From UMGS1649 sp045534225 (GTDB lineage: Bacteria > Bacillota > Clostridia > TANB77 > CAG-465), in contig JAZSJJ010000004.1 in NCBI GenBank assembly GCA_045534225.1, positions 60,947 through 124,946 on the forward strand: 64,000 bases of DNA, read 5' to 3'. Shown piece after piece: positions 8,896 through 17,032 of the stretch. Position numbers and translations under genes: made by a program. The stretch's first letter is position 1. Each line of letters begins with the position of its first letter. The notes beneath the pieces are model-generated. The model did no database searches. It was not told the DNA's origin and saw only the letters and a list, made by a program, of their open reading frames with translations.

Positions 8896-8925
8896 AAAGA
8901 GCGAATAAAATTCGCTCTTTTATTT
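8896..8925. terminator. bidirectional terminator between mscL and capA
   Basis: Ten-bp stem (8896-8905 with 8911-8920), five-base loop, T tracts on both strands. Confidence 0.85.
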
Positions 8926-8928
8926 ATA

Positions 8929-10113
8929 TTATTTATCCATATACATAACTAATTTGTTGTCTGTTATGTGGCAATCCTTTTGGTCCCCTGCTAAAGTTTT
9001 TAAGAATGTTGTTGTGCTTTTTGCGTTATAGTCTTCCATAAGAATTGTTTGTTTTTTTGCATTTATATATGTTGGTATAATCTCTATTTTCTTTAAGCTA
9101 CCTTGTTCATTAAATGTTAAATTGAATATTCCACCCTTTTTACCGTTTTCATAGCTTGTATCATGCATTAAGTATCCTAAGCTATATATAATTGGCTTAT
9201 CTTTGTACATTTCTATTGGATACACTCCTAAAGAATGTGATCCAAGAACTACATCCGCCCCGGCTTTTATTATTGCTTTGTATGTATTTTTCATCCCATT
9301 AGTTATAGTATGGGAATTTTCATTTCCTAAATGAGCCATAACAATAACAGCAGATGCACTTTCTTTTGCTGTTTCTATTAACGCTTTAACTTTATTTAAG
9401 TTGTATACCATTATTCCGGCTGATGTATATGTTGATTCACTTCCTATTGTTTCATTACACACACCTATTATTGCAACCTTAATTCCATCTTTTTCTACAT
9501 AAATTATTGAATTATTCAACCCTATTAAATCATAATCTTCTTCTAAGAATTTTTTTGTATCATTAAACATTGATTTCCCAAAATCTAATATATGATCTGT
9601 TGCTATATTTAGTCCGTCTATTCCTAGAGCGTTAAACGCATTATCTATATCTGTTGTTACTATATATTTGGAATTAGTTTCTCCTAGTTCTTGTAAATCC
9701 ACTATATTTGTGGCCAAATGAGCCATTGTATAATCTGAATCTTTAGTGTATTCTGAAATATGTCTAAAAGCACTCATATAGTTATATTCTACATTTGAGC
9801 CAACTTTTCCACCCATCATTATCTCTCCAAGTGCTGTTATTTTTAATTCTTTAACAGGTTCATGACCTTCCTCTTCTTCATCAAAAACGTCTACACTTGC
9901 ATCAGATTCTATTATTTCTCCGCCCGAAATATACTCATTCTTTGCTTTATTTACCTCAATAGCATTAGATATTGTTATAATACCAACTACTGTGCCTACT
10001 AATACAACTAATACTAGCGATGCTAATAATACTAGCTTCATGTTTATATTACTTCTGCCTGCACCTTTTCTTCTTCTAGTGATTGCACGCCCACGTCTTG
10101 TACTGTTCCACAT
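8929..10113 (-). CDS. CapA-family membrane-anchored metallophosphatase-like protein
   Basis: 394 residues: Arg-rich cytoplasmic start (residues 1-21), one membrane helix (about 26-48), acidic linker and a CapA/PGA_cap domain (about 88-390) with GEIMMGG at about 96-102, VIVMAHLGNE, and the late VVLGSHSLG...PIIYSLGY block. CapA proteins are linked to poly-gamma-glutamate capsule and related polymers, but no capB/capC neighbours are present, so the substrate is unknown. The chosen ATG overlaps mtaB by 70 bases; it has an AAGGAG site, whereas the internal Met25 has none, and the basic stretch gives the correct inside-positive topology. Confidence 0.85.
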   Translation of the reverse strand: MWNSTRRGRAITRRRKGAGRSNINMKLVLLASLVLVVLVGTVVGIITISNAIEVNKAKNEYISGGEIIESDASVDVFDEEEEGHEPVKELKITALGEIMMGGKVGSNVEYNYMSAFRHISEYTKDSDYTMAHLATNIVDLQELGETNSKYIVTTDIDNAFNALGIDGLNIATDHILDFGKSMFNDTKKFLEEDYDLIGLNNSIIYVEKDGIKVAIIGVCNETIGSESTYTSAGIMVYNLNKVKALIETAKESASAVIVMAHLGNENSHTITNGMKNTYKAIIKAGADVVLGSHSLGVYPIEMYKDKPIIYSLGYLMHDTSYENGKKGGIFNLTFNEQGSLKKIEIIPTYINAKKQTILMEDYNAKSTTTFLKTLAGDQKDCHITDNKLVMYMDK

Positions 10114-11330
10114 AACCTCTTATCTCCTTTCGCACTTACCTTTATATAATTTTCCGTATACCCTAAAAGTACTCCATCAGTATAATTCTCAAAAAGCACT
10201 TTGACTTTTTTACCCAAATACATATTTAAGAATTCTTGATTTAATTTTTTGCTTAAAGCAAGTATTATATTACTTCTTTCTTTCTTAACTACACCATCTA
10301 TTTGATTATCCATTTTGGCAGCTCTTGTATAGTTACGTTTAGAATACTTAAATACATGTATTTCTGTAAGTCCCATTTTATTTATTGTATCTATTGTATC
10401 TTCAAATTCTTCATTTGTTTCTCCAGGGAATCCAACAATTACATCTGCGGCAAGATAAGGATTGTTAAAATACTTCTTTAGATTACCACAAACTTCTATT
10501 AGAAGTTCCTTGCCATATTTTCTATTCATACGCTTAAGCACTTCTGTGTTTCCGCTTTGCATAGATATATGGAAATGCGGACATAATTTCTTATATCTTG
10601 CTAATCTTTTTATATTTTCTTCAGTTAAAAATCTAGGCATCATAGAACTTAATCTTATTCTCTCAATTCCTTCTATCTCTTCTAGTTTATCTATTACATC
10701 AAATAGATCTAGATTTTCTAAATCTTGTCCATAAGAAGCAACTTCTATACCTACTAGTATTATTTCTTTAACTCCATTACTAACCAAAGATTTAGCCTCT
10801 TTAACAATACTGTCTAATTCTCTGCTTCTAACTCTACCCCTTACGTATGGTATTATACAATACGAACAGAAGTTATTGCAACCATCTTCTATCTTAATTT
10901 CTTCACGAATTTCATAGCCATTTTTCATAGTTCCAATATCTTGATACTTTTTAACTGCATTAACATCTGTAAGAAGTGTTTTTTTATTCTTTGTTTTTAT
11001 GCATTCTTCTACTATTTCTAATAGATTAGATTTATCTTCATTGCCTAGAATAATGTCTGCTTCAAATTCTTCTAAATGTTCTTTCTTACCTTCAACACTA
11101 CAGCCCAAAACTGCAATAATTGCATCTTTATTTTGTTTCTTTGCTTTAGATAACATTTGTCTTGTTTTTCTATCGCTCATATTAGTAACAGAACAAGAAT
11201 TTACGACATATACATCTGCTAATTCTTCAAAATCTACAACAGTATGACCTGCCGCTTCAAATTTTTCTTTTAACAAATCTGTTTCGTAATGATTTACTTT
11301 ACAGCCTAGTGTTAAAAATGCTACTTTCAT
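10044..11330 (-). CDS. mtaB: tRNA t6A37 methylthiotransferase MtaB
   Basis: Radical-SAM enzyme that converts t6A37 to ms2t6A37 in tRNAs reading ANN codons. 428 residues. UPF0004 domain with cluster ligands C10, C46 and C77; radical-SAM core with C151-x3-C155-x2-C158; C-terminal TRAM-like domain from about 365. The LGCKVNHYETD start distinguishes MtaB from MiaB and RimO. The ATG overlaps the ugtP stop as TAATG, so translation is coupled. Confidence 0.94.
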   Translation of the reverse strand: MKVAFLTLGCKVNHYETDLLKEKFEAAGHTVVDFEELADVYVVNSCSVTNMSDRKTRQMLSKAKKQNKDAIIAVLGCSVEGKKEHLEEFEADIILGNEDKSNLLEIVEECIKTKNKKTLLTDVNAVKKYQDIGTMKNGYEIREEIKIEDGCNNFCSYCIIPYVRGRVRSRELDSIVKEAKSLVSNGVKEIILVGIEVASYGQDLENLDLFDVIDKLEEIEGIERIRLSSMMPRFLTEENIKRLARYKKLCPHFHISMQSGNTEVLKRMNRKYGKELLIEVCGNLKKYFNNPYLAADVIVGFPGETNEEFEDTIDTINKMGLTEIHVFKYSKRNYTRAAKMDNQIDGVVKKERSNIILALSKKLNQEFLNMYLGKKVKVLFENYTDGVLLGYTENYIKVSAKGDKRLCGTVQDVGVQSLEEEKVQAEVI

Positions 11331-12466
11331 TATTTACCCTCATTATATATTTTTATTACTTCATCTACGATAGTTTTAGTTGAGTTTGGTTTACCTATAA
11401 CCTTACACATATCTATCATTTGCTTAACTCTTTGTTCACTGTACATAGCTATATCTAAAACATGTTCTATTGGTTCATGTTTATATGTTCTTATAGCGGT
11501 ACCGTTGTTTATGAAATAGTTTGCATTTTGTTCTTCTTGTCCAGGTATTGGATTAATTATTACCATAGGTTTACACATAGCTAAACATTCTGTTGATGTT
11601 AATCCACCTGGTTTGGTTATTACAAAATCACTTATAGCCATTAATTCAGGAACTTTATTTGTATAACCTAAAACAGTTATATTTTTGCCTGAAGTTGATG
11701 CTATATTTTCAAATCTCATTTTTTGTTTTTCATTTCTACCTGTTACAGCGATTAGTTGGAAATCATAGTTAGTTTTAAGTAAGTCTTCAAATATCTTTTC
11801 AGATTTACCAAGGCCCAAACCGCCACCTGCAAAGAATAACAATGTTTTCTTATTAGAATCAAGATTAAATTCTTTTCTTAATTCTTCTTTATCGTATTCT
11901 AAGCTAAATCTTTCAGAAACAGGAATACCTGTAACCATTATTTTAGATTCCGGTATGCCATATTTTCTAATACAGTCTTGCTTCATTTCAGAAGTTGCAA
12001 CCATAAGTCTATCTATATACTCATGTTCTTCAACCCACATATTGTGAATACCATAGTCTGTCATAATACTTACAATATTAGCTCTAACTTTACCTTTTCT
12101 TTTTAAGTATGCACACATATGCGATACAAATGGGTGTGTTGAAATTATTATATCTGGATTAGTTTGTCTTATCATCTTCTTTAGACGAATTGTAAGAGCT
12201 TTGTTTACCATTTTATTAACTTCACCAATTGTATTAAACTCAGCTTTATCTGAACGTTTATACATTGTTCCCCATAATTTTGGCGCACGTCTAGTTACAG
12301 ACGCATATCCTTTAACTATTAATTTGTTTGTTAATGCTGAAGAATACTCAAGTCCATCTTCATAAACTACTTGTACATCATCTAATTTTTCTAGAACCTC
12401 TTTAACAGATTCTGCAGCTTTCAAATGTCCATTTCCTACTTTAGCATATAACAATAATACTTTCAT
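11330..12466 (-). CDS. ugtP: processive diacylglycerol glucosyltransferase-like (UgtP/MGDG synthase family)
   Basis: Transfers sugar from a nucleotide donor to diacylglycerol, giving glycolipids and the lipoteichoic acid anchor in relatives. 378 residues; N-terminal acceptor lobe beginning KVLLLYAKVGNGHLKAA (Gly-rich loop with the His), and a C-terminal GT-28-type donor lobe with FFAGGGLGLGKSE (about 213-225) and KPGGLTSTECLA (about 290-301). The ATG is only 15 bases after the 3' end of tRNA-Gln with GGAGG directly after the CCA, and no promoter lies between, so it appears to be read from the tRNA promoter. Exact acceptor and donor are inferred. Confidence 0.85.
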   Translation of the reverse strand: MKVLLLYAKVGNGHLKAAESVKEVLEKLDDVQVVYEDGLEYSSALTNKLIVKGYASVTRRAPKLWGTMYKRSDKAEFNTIGEVNKMVNKALTIRLKKMIRQTNPDIIISTHPFVSHMCAYLKRKGKVRANIVSIMTDYGIHNMWVEEHEYIDRLMVATSEMKQDCIRKYGIPESKIMVTGIPVSERFSLEYDKEELRKEFNLDSNKKTLLFFAGGGLGLGKSEKIFEDLLKTNYDFQLIAVTGRNEKQKMRFENIASTSGKNITVLGYTNKVPELMAISDFVITKPGGLTSTECLAMCKPMVIINPIPGQEEQNANYFINNGTAIRTYKHEPIEHVLDIAMYSEQRVKQMIDMCKVIGKPNSTKTIVDEVIKIYNEGK

Positions 12467-12481
12467 ATTTTCATTCCTCCG

Positions 12482-12556
12482 TGGCTGGGGTAGTAGGATT
12501 CGAACCCACGCATGGCGGAGTCAGAGACCGCAGCCTTACCACTTGGCGATACCCCA
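12482..12556 (-). tRNA. trnQ: tRNA-Gln (anticodon CTG)
   Basis: 75 nt with encoded CCA. Acceptor TGGGGTA pairs with TACCCCA, D stem GCC/GGC, T arm GTGGG-TTCGAAT-CCTAC. The anticodon loop reads CTCTGAC, giving CTG, Gln. Pair 31-39 is T-T, a mismatch at the base of the loop. First element of the unit that continues into ugtP-mtaB-capA. Confidence 0.95.
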
Positions 12557-12566
12557 ATACATGTGT

Positions 12567-12595
12567 ATTATATCACTTTATGTGTGTATTTGCAA
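12567..12595 (-). promoter_or_regulatory. sigma-A promoter of tRNA-Gln (and probably ugtP-mtaB-capA)
   Basis: TTGCAA, 17-base spacer, TATAAT with TGA extension; start point near 12560, a few bases before the mature tRNA. Confidence 0.8.
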
Positions 12596-12606
12596 GAATT
12601 ATACTA

Positions 12607-12635
12607 TTGCATCCCGCACCCTTATCTGATATACT
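12607..12635 (+). promoter_or_regulatory. sigma-A promoter of the 142-residue membrane protein
   Basis: TTGCAT, 17-base spacer, TATACT with TGA extension. The start point near 12642 would leave a leader of only about ten bases made up almost wholly of the AGGTGAT ribosome site. Confidence 0.65.
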
Positions 12636-12652
12636 CTAGCCAGGTGATAAAA

Positions 12653-13081
12653 ATGGATAAAACAGGAAAGTTTTTCAAAAATTTATTTATAGTATTAGCT
12701 ATTGTTATACTTGTATATGGACCTGCTCCATTTGTTATAGCTTATGATTCATTAATTGAGCCTATGTATTATAAACATACTAGCAAAAATTCTACTGTGT
12801 CAGTTATATTAGATTACTTTATTGATGATGTAGAAAATATTGATGTACAAACTTACGCACGTAATTTAGCAAGTAAAAATAATACTAATATTCATACATT
12901 ATCTAAAGTAATAACTACACTTTTTGCATACTATTTAATAATTGTTACTGTAATATTAATAGGTCTTGGTATTTATTTGCGCAAGAAGAATGATAAAGAA
13001 GCTTCCAACAATTGCTTTATATCTTCAGCAATATTAGTTATTGGAACAATAGCTTATTTTATAATTATTAACTTAAATTAA
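12653..13081 (+). CDS. hypothetical three-helix membrane protein
   Basis: 142 residues from the ATG at 12653 (AGGTGAT five bases ahead). The longer frame from 12512 would read through tRNA-Gln and the promoter and is rejected. Hydrophobic helices at about 10-32, 85-107 and 120-140; the loop between the first two is extracytoplasmic by the positive-inside rule. No family recognised. Monocistronic, with its own promoter and a shared terminator. Confidence 0.7.
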   Translation: MDKTGKFFKNLFIVLAIVILVYGPAPFVIAYDSLIEPMYYKHTSKNSTVSVILDYFIDDVENIDVQTYARNLASKNNTNIHTLSKVITTLFAYYLIIVTVILIGLGIYLRKKNDKEASNNCFISSAILVIGTIAYFIIINLN

Positions 13082-13099
13082 CTTAATTTAAATATAAAA

Positions 13100-13131
13100 A
13101 CATCTAAATACTTTTGTATTTAGATGTTTTC
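13100..13131. terminator. bidirectional terminator
   Basis: Twelve-bp perfect stem (13100-13111 with 13116-13127), four-base loop, T tracts both ways; serves the 142-residue gene and ligA. Confidence 0.88.
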
Positions 13132-13157
13132 TTTAACTATTTTCTTTATATATTTAA

Positions 13158-15194
13158 CTATATTTCATATCTATTCTTAAACTCTATATAGTCTATTACT
13201 TCTACACCAAGTTCATTTGCTTTATCCAGTTTAGAACCAGCATTTTCTCCTGCTATTACTAAACTTGTTTTCTTAGAAACAGAACCAGATACCTTACCAG
13301 AATGCGATTCAATTAATTTAGATAAATCGTTTCTAGATATTTCATCAAAAGAACCAGTTACAACAATAGTCATACCCTCTAGTTTATTTGATGCTTTTTC
13401 TTCTTTAATACCTTTTAGATTTACTCCTGCTTTATCTAGCCTTTCTATAATTTCCATAGTCTTTGTTTTAGAAAAGAATTCTACAACACTATCTGCCATC
13501 TTCTCTCCAACTTCATCTATTTTATATAAATCTTCTGATGTCATATGAGTAAAGTCATAAATAGTATCTACATGTTCTGCAAGTACTTTTGCAGCTTTCT
13601 TACCTATATGACGAATTCCAAGACCAAAGATTAGTTTATCTAATGTGTTCTTTTTACTTTCGTTTATTGCATCTATTAAATTCTTAGAAGATTTTTCTTT
13701 GAATTTATCTAGTCCTTTAACTTGTTCATATGTTAGATAGTATATATCTGCAACATCAGATACAAGTCCATTGTCTATTAATTGCTCTACTATTGCTTCA
13801 CCAAGACCATCTATATCCATAGCTTCTCTTGATGCAAAGTGTTCTATAGCTCTAAATGATTGAGCTCCACATTCGCTATTAGTACATCTTAAAGCAACTT
13901 GGCCTTCTTCTTTTTCAAGTATTTCACCACAAACAGGACATACAGTTGGAACAATATATTCTTGTTGTTTATCTCTTTTAGACATAACTACAGTTGCAAT
14001 TTCTGGGATTACATCCCCAGCTTTTCTAATTTTTACTGTATCTCCTACACGTATATCCTTTTCTTTGATGTAATCAAAATTGTGTAATGTACATTTAGAA
14101 ATTGTTGAACCTGCAACTCTTACTGGTGTTACTATTGCAAGCGGAGTTACTTGTCCAGTACGTCCCACTTGAAGTTTTATTTCTTCAATAACTGTTTCTT
14201 TTTCTTCTGGTGGATATTTGTATGCAACAGCCCACTTAGGTACTTTAGTTGTTGTTCCTAGTGTTTCTCTTAAAGAAAGGTTATTTACCTTAACAACTGC
14301 TCCATCTATATCGTATGGAAGAGAATCTCTAAGATTACCTATTTCAGTTATACATTCTAACACTTCTTCTATACCAACGGCCACTTTAGAATATGCTATT
14401 GTTGTTATACCAATTTTTCTTGCATAATCTAAAGACTCACTATGTGTTTCAAACTTCTTTTCAGATTTTTGTACATTAAATACAAATATACTTAACCCTC
14501 TTTGTTTTACAACGTTGCTATCTAATTGTCTTAAAGTTCCTGCTGCTGCATTTCTAGAGTTAGCCATTAAAGGCTTGCCTTGCTTCTCTAGCTCATCATT
14601 TAACTCGTCAAATCTTGCACGAGATAGATATACCTCTCCTCTAACTTCTATAGTATCGTTTGTATTTAGTTTTTCGTTTATTTCATCTAATTGAAGAAGG
14701 TTATTTGTAATTTCTTCTCCTACTAATCCATTTCCACGAGTAGAGCCTTTTTTAAGGACACCGTCTACATATTCTAAAGATACAGAAAGTCCGTCTATTT
14801 TTGTTTCTACAACGAATTCTGTATTATCTCCATATTCTTCAGTTACTTTTCTTACGAATTCTTCAACTTCAGCATATGAAAAGACATCATTCAAACTTTG
14901 CATTGGAACAGCGTGTGTTGCTTCGCTAAATCCTGCTTTGTTAGCTCCACCAACTCTCTGCGTGGGTGATGACTTAGTAATAAGCATTGGAAACTTTGTC
15001 TCCAATGCTTTTAACCTTTTCATTAACATATCGAATTCGTAATCTGATATCTCTGGTTCGTCCTTAGTGTAATAAAGCTCGGAATGGTAATTAATTTCTT
15101 TTCTTAACTTTGAAATTTCTTTCTTAGCCTCTTTTAATTCATTATCATCTACTTCTACTACTGGTTCACCAAAAAGATTAAACAAATCACTCAT
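13158..15194 (-). CDS. ligA: NAD-dependent DNA ligase
   Basis: Seals nicks in replication and repair using NAD+. 678 residues, normal length. Domain Ia (about 15-80, YYxxxxPEISDYEFD), adenylation domain with nucleophile K132 in T-K-I-D-G, OB fold (about 325-400), four-Cys zinc finger (CPVCG...CTNSECG, about 410-435), HhH repeats (about 440-590) and C-terminal BRCT (about 600-678). 29 bases downstream of pgsA, same strand, probably co-transcribed. Confidence 0.96.
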   Translation of the reverse strand: MSDLFNLFGEPVVEVDDNELKEAKKEISKLRKEINYHSELYYTKDEPEISDYEFDMLMKRLKALETKFPMLITKSSPTQRVGGANKAGFSEATHAVPMQSLNDVFSYAEVEEFVRKVTEEYGDNTEFVVETKIDGLSVSLEYVDGVLKKGSTRGNGLVGEEITNNLLQLDEINEKLNTNDTIEVRGEVYLSRARFDELNDELEKQGKPLMANSRNAAAGTLRQLDSNVVKQRGLSIFVFNVQKSEKKFETHSESLDYARKIGITTIAYSKVAVGIEEVLECITEIGNLRDSLPYDIDGAVVKVNNLSLRETLGTTTKVPKWAVAYKYPPEEKETVIEEIKLQVGRTGQVTPLAIVTPVRVAGSTISKCTLHNFDYIKEKDIRVGDTVKIRKAGDVIPEIATVVMSKRDKQQEYIVPTVCPVCGEILEKEEGQVALRCTNSECGAQSFRAIEHFASREAMDIDGLGEAIVEQLIDNGLVSDVADIYYLTYEQVKGLDKFKEKSSKNLIDAINESKKNTLDKLIFGLGIRHIGKKAAKVLAEHVDTIYDFTHMTSEDLYKIDEVGEKMADSVVEFFSKTKTMEIIERLDKAGVNLKGIKEEKASNKLEGMTIVVTGSFDEISRNDLSKLIESHSGKVSGSVSKKTSLVIAGENAGSKLDKANELGVEVIDYIEFKNRYEI

Positions 15195-15223
15195 ATTTTA
15201 CCTCTTATAACAACCTATAAATA

Positions 15224-15958
15224 TTATTGTCTAATATCTATATATTTTCCACATTTTCTTACATAGTCTATTGTAGACCAAACTGTAAATATTACTGCAC
15301 CAACTAATGAAATACTAAATCCTACATTAAGTAGTAATTCTCCAAATCCCATTAATCTACCTTGTGTAGACATAAACTTAAACAATCCATTTGTATCTAA
15401 TAATCCTAATGTTATTGTAATCATTTGGAATGCAGTTTTTATTTTTCCATAAACACCTGCAGAAATTGTAACACCAGCTTCTGTACCAAACATTCTTATT
15501 GTATTTAATAAGAAGTCTCTACATACTACTAAAACTGTTACCCATGCTGGTACAACTCCTAAACCTGTTAACATTATAAATCCTGATGCAACTAATATCT
15601 TATCTGCTAAAGGATCCATAAGTTTTCCAAATCTAGTTACTATATTTTTCTTTCTAGCTATCTTTCCATCAACCCAGTCAGTTAATGATGCAAGAACAAA
15701 TACTCCTAAAGCTATATATCTTAGTCCTACCCATAAATCTTCTAATACTAATAATACTACGAATACTGGTACTAGACATATTCTTACTACTGTAAGTAGG
15801 TTTGGTAGATTTATTTTTTCTTTTTTAACTTTTTCTTTTTTCTCTTTTTTGGCTTTCTTTTCTACCTTCACATCTTCTTTAACTTCAGCTTCTTTTACTT
15901 CCGCTACTTCGTTTACTTCTACCTTTAATTCATTTTCTTTTTTTGCTGATTTTTTCAT
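15224..15958 (-). CDS. pgsA: CDP-diacylglycerol--glycerol-3-phosphate 3-phosphatidyltransferase
   Basis: Commits CDP-diacylglycerol to phosphatidylglycerol synthesis. 244 residues. The CDP-alcohol phosphotransferase signature is complete: D97-G98, A101-R102, G111, D115, D119 (D115 and D119 are metal ligand and base in the family). Five to six membrane helices from residue 52 on. Unusual is a roughly 48-residue N-terminal extension made almost only of Lys, Glu and Val, absent from most PgsA proteins. Own strong promoter at 15985-16013. Confidence 0.92.
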   Translation of the reverse strand: MKKSAKKENELKVEVNEVAEVKEAEVKEDVKVEKKAKKEKKEKVKKEKINLPNLLTVVRICLVPVFVVLLVLEDLWVGLRYIALGVFVLASLTDWVDGKIARKKNIVTRFGKLMDPLADKILVASGFIMLTGLGVVPAWVTVLVVCRDFLLNTIRMFGTEAGVTISAGVYGKIKTAFQMITITLGLLDTNGLFKFMSTQGRLMGFGELLLNVGFSISLVGAVIFTVWSTIDYVRKCGKYIDIRQ

Positions 15959-15984
15959 TTTTAATCTCCCTCTCTAATGCAAAT

Positions 15985-16013
15985 ATTATATTACAATACA
16001 CTATACTTTTCAA
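15985..16013 (-). promoter_or_regulatory. sigma-A promoter of pgsA-ligA
   Basis: TTGAAA, 17-base spacer, TATAAT on the minus strand. Confidence 0.82.
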
Positions 16014-16094
16014 GTAGTTAAGTATGTTAAATTAAGGTCTAGTAATTTATTTTAATATGTTATATAATCTAAAACAAAAAAGAGGTAAATAAAA

Positions 16095-16403
16095 ATGGAA
16101 TACGTATATTTTGGAATATATTTTTTAATAATAAACATCATAGGTTTTGTAATGATGTATAGTGACAAACAAAAAGCTAAGAAGGATCAATATAGGACAC
16201 GAGAAAAATCTTTCTTTGTAGTCTCTTTACTATTAGGTGGAATTGGTACATATATTGGAATGTATAAGTTTAGACATAAAACACGCCACAATCTCTTTAC
16301 CATAGGAATTCCTGTTATGATAGTAATAAACATTGTAAGCATATATTTTATACTAACAGAAGGATACCTTTTCTATATAGCAGATATAATTAAAACAATG
16401 TAA
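16095..16403 (+). CDS. DUF1294 family membrane protein
   Basis: 102 residues with three hydrophobic helices (about 3-21, 42-58 and 72-95). The SDKQKAKKDQYRTRE segment followed by LLLGGIGTYIGMYKFRHKTRH is typical of DUF1294. RBS GAGGT upstream; a TATAAT at 16063 is a likely -10 though its -35 is poor. Followed by a terminator whose 3' arm carries the ribosome site of the next gene. Function unknown. Confidence 0.82.
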   Translation: MEYVYFGIYFLIINIIGFVMMYSDKQKAKKDQYRTREKSFFVVSLLLGGIGTYIGMYKFRHKTRHNLFTIGIPVMIVINIVSIYFILTEGYLFYIADIIKTM

Positions 16404-16408
16404 TAATA

Positions 16409-16449
16409 AAATCACTTGTTATACATAATATATAACAGGTGATTTTTTT
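16409..16449 (+). terminator. terminator after the DUF1294 gene, overlapping the next gene's start
   Basis: Fifteen-bp stem with one G-U pair (16409-16423 with 16431-16445), seven-base loop, seven-T run at 16443-16449. The AGGTGA ribosome site (16437-16442) and the TTG start (16448) of the DUF6512 gene are inside it. Confidence 0.8.
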
Positions 16450-17011
16450 GTTTAATTTAACATATAAAAATATAATTAAAATAGGATATGTAATATGTTT
16501 AATATCTGGCTTTGCACTACACTTTGCATACGACTTCTTTAACAACAACTTAATAATAGGGCTATTTACACCAGTAAACGAAAGTGTATCTGAACATCTA
16601 AAATTAATCTTTTTACCATTTACACTATTTACAATATTCTTCTACTTCTATTCTAAAAAGAAGCTAACAAATGTATTCTTGTTGTCTTTTATAGCTAATA
16701 TATTAGGCACAGCTGCAACAACCATCATATTCTACATAGGTATTAAATTTCTTGGTATGAATAACACAATATTTAACATTGGCACATATATACTTGGAAT
16801 GACCGTAGCATTTGTTACATTCTATCTTGGATTATACAACGATAATTTTCAAGATGCTACAAAAGACTCAAATGAATTAGGAATATGTGCTCTACTCCTT
16901 CTTACAACACTATTTATAGTTAATACTGTATTACCAGTAAAGTTGCCTATTAACAAAGATCCTGTAGATGGCAGTTATGGGATATTTAAGGTAAATAAAA
17001 CACAGAAATAA
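16448..17011 (+). CDS. DUF6512 family membrane protein
   Basis: 187 residues if started at TTG 16448, the only start codon with a proper ribosome site (AGGTGA five bases ahead); a GTG at 16439 is part of that site. About five to six hydrophobic helices across the length, with the conserved-looking ALHFAYDFF and FTPVNESVSEHLKL segments known from DUF6512. Because its initiation region is buried in the upstream terminator hairpin, expression must come from readthrough of the DUF1294 transcript and may be low or conditional. Function unknown. Confidence 0.75.
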   Translation: MFNLTYKNIIKIGYVICLISGFALHFAYDFFNNNLIIGLFTPVNESVSEHLKLIFLPFTLFTIFFYFYSKKKLTNVFLLSFIANILGTAATTIIFYIGIKFLGMNNTIFNIGTYILGMTVAFVTFYLGLYNDNFQDATKDSNELGICALLLLTTLFIVNTVLPVKLPINKDPVDGSYGIFKVNKTQK

Positions 17012-17030
17012 AATATTTCTGTGTTTTATT
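16997..17030. terminator. bidirectional terminator shared with the ABC operon
   Basis: Thirteen-bp stem (16997-17009 with 17015-17027), five-base loop, T-rich flanks both ways; contains the stop codon of the DUF6512 gene. Confidence 0.82.
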
Positions 17031-17032
17031 TG

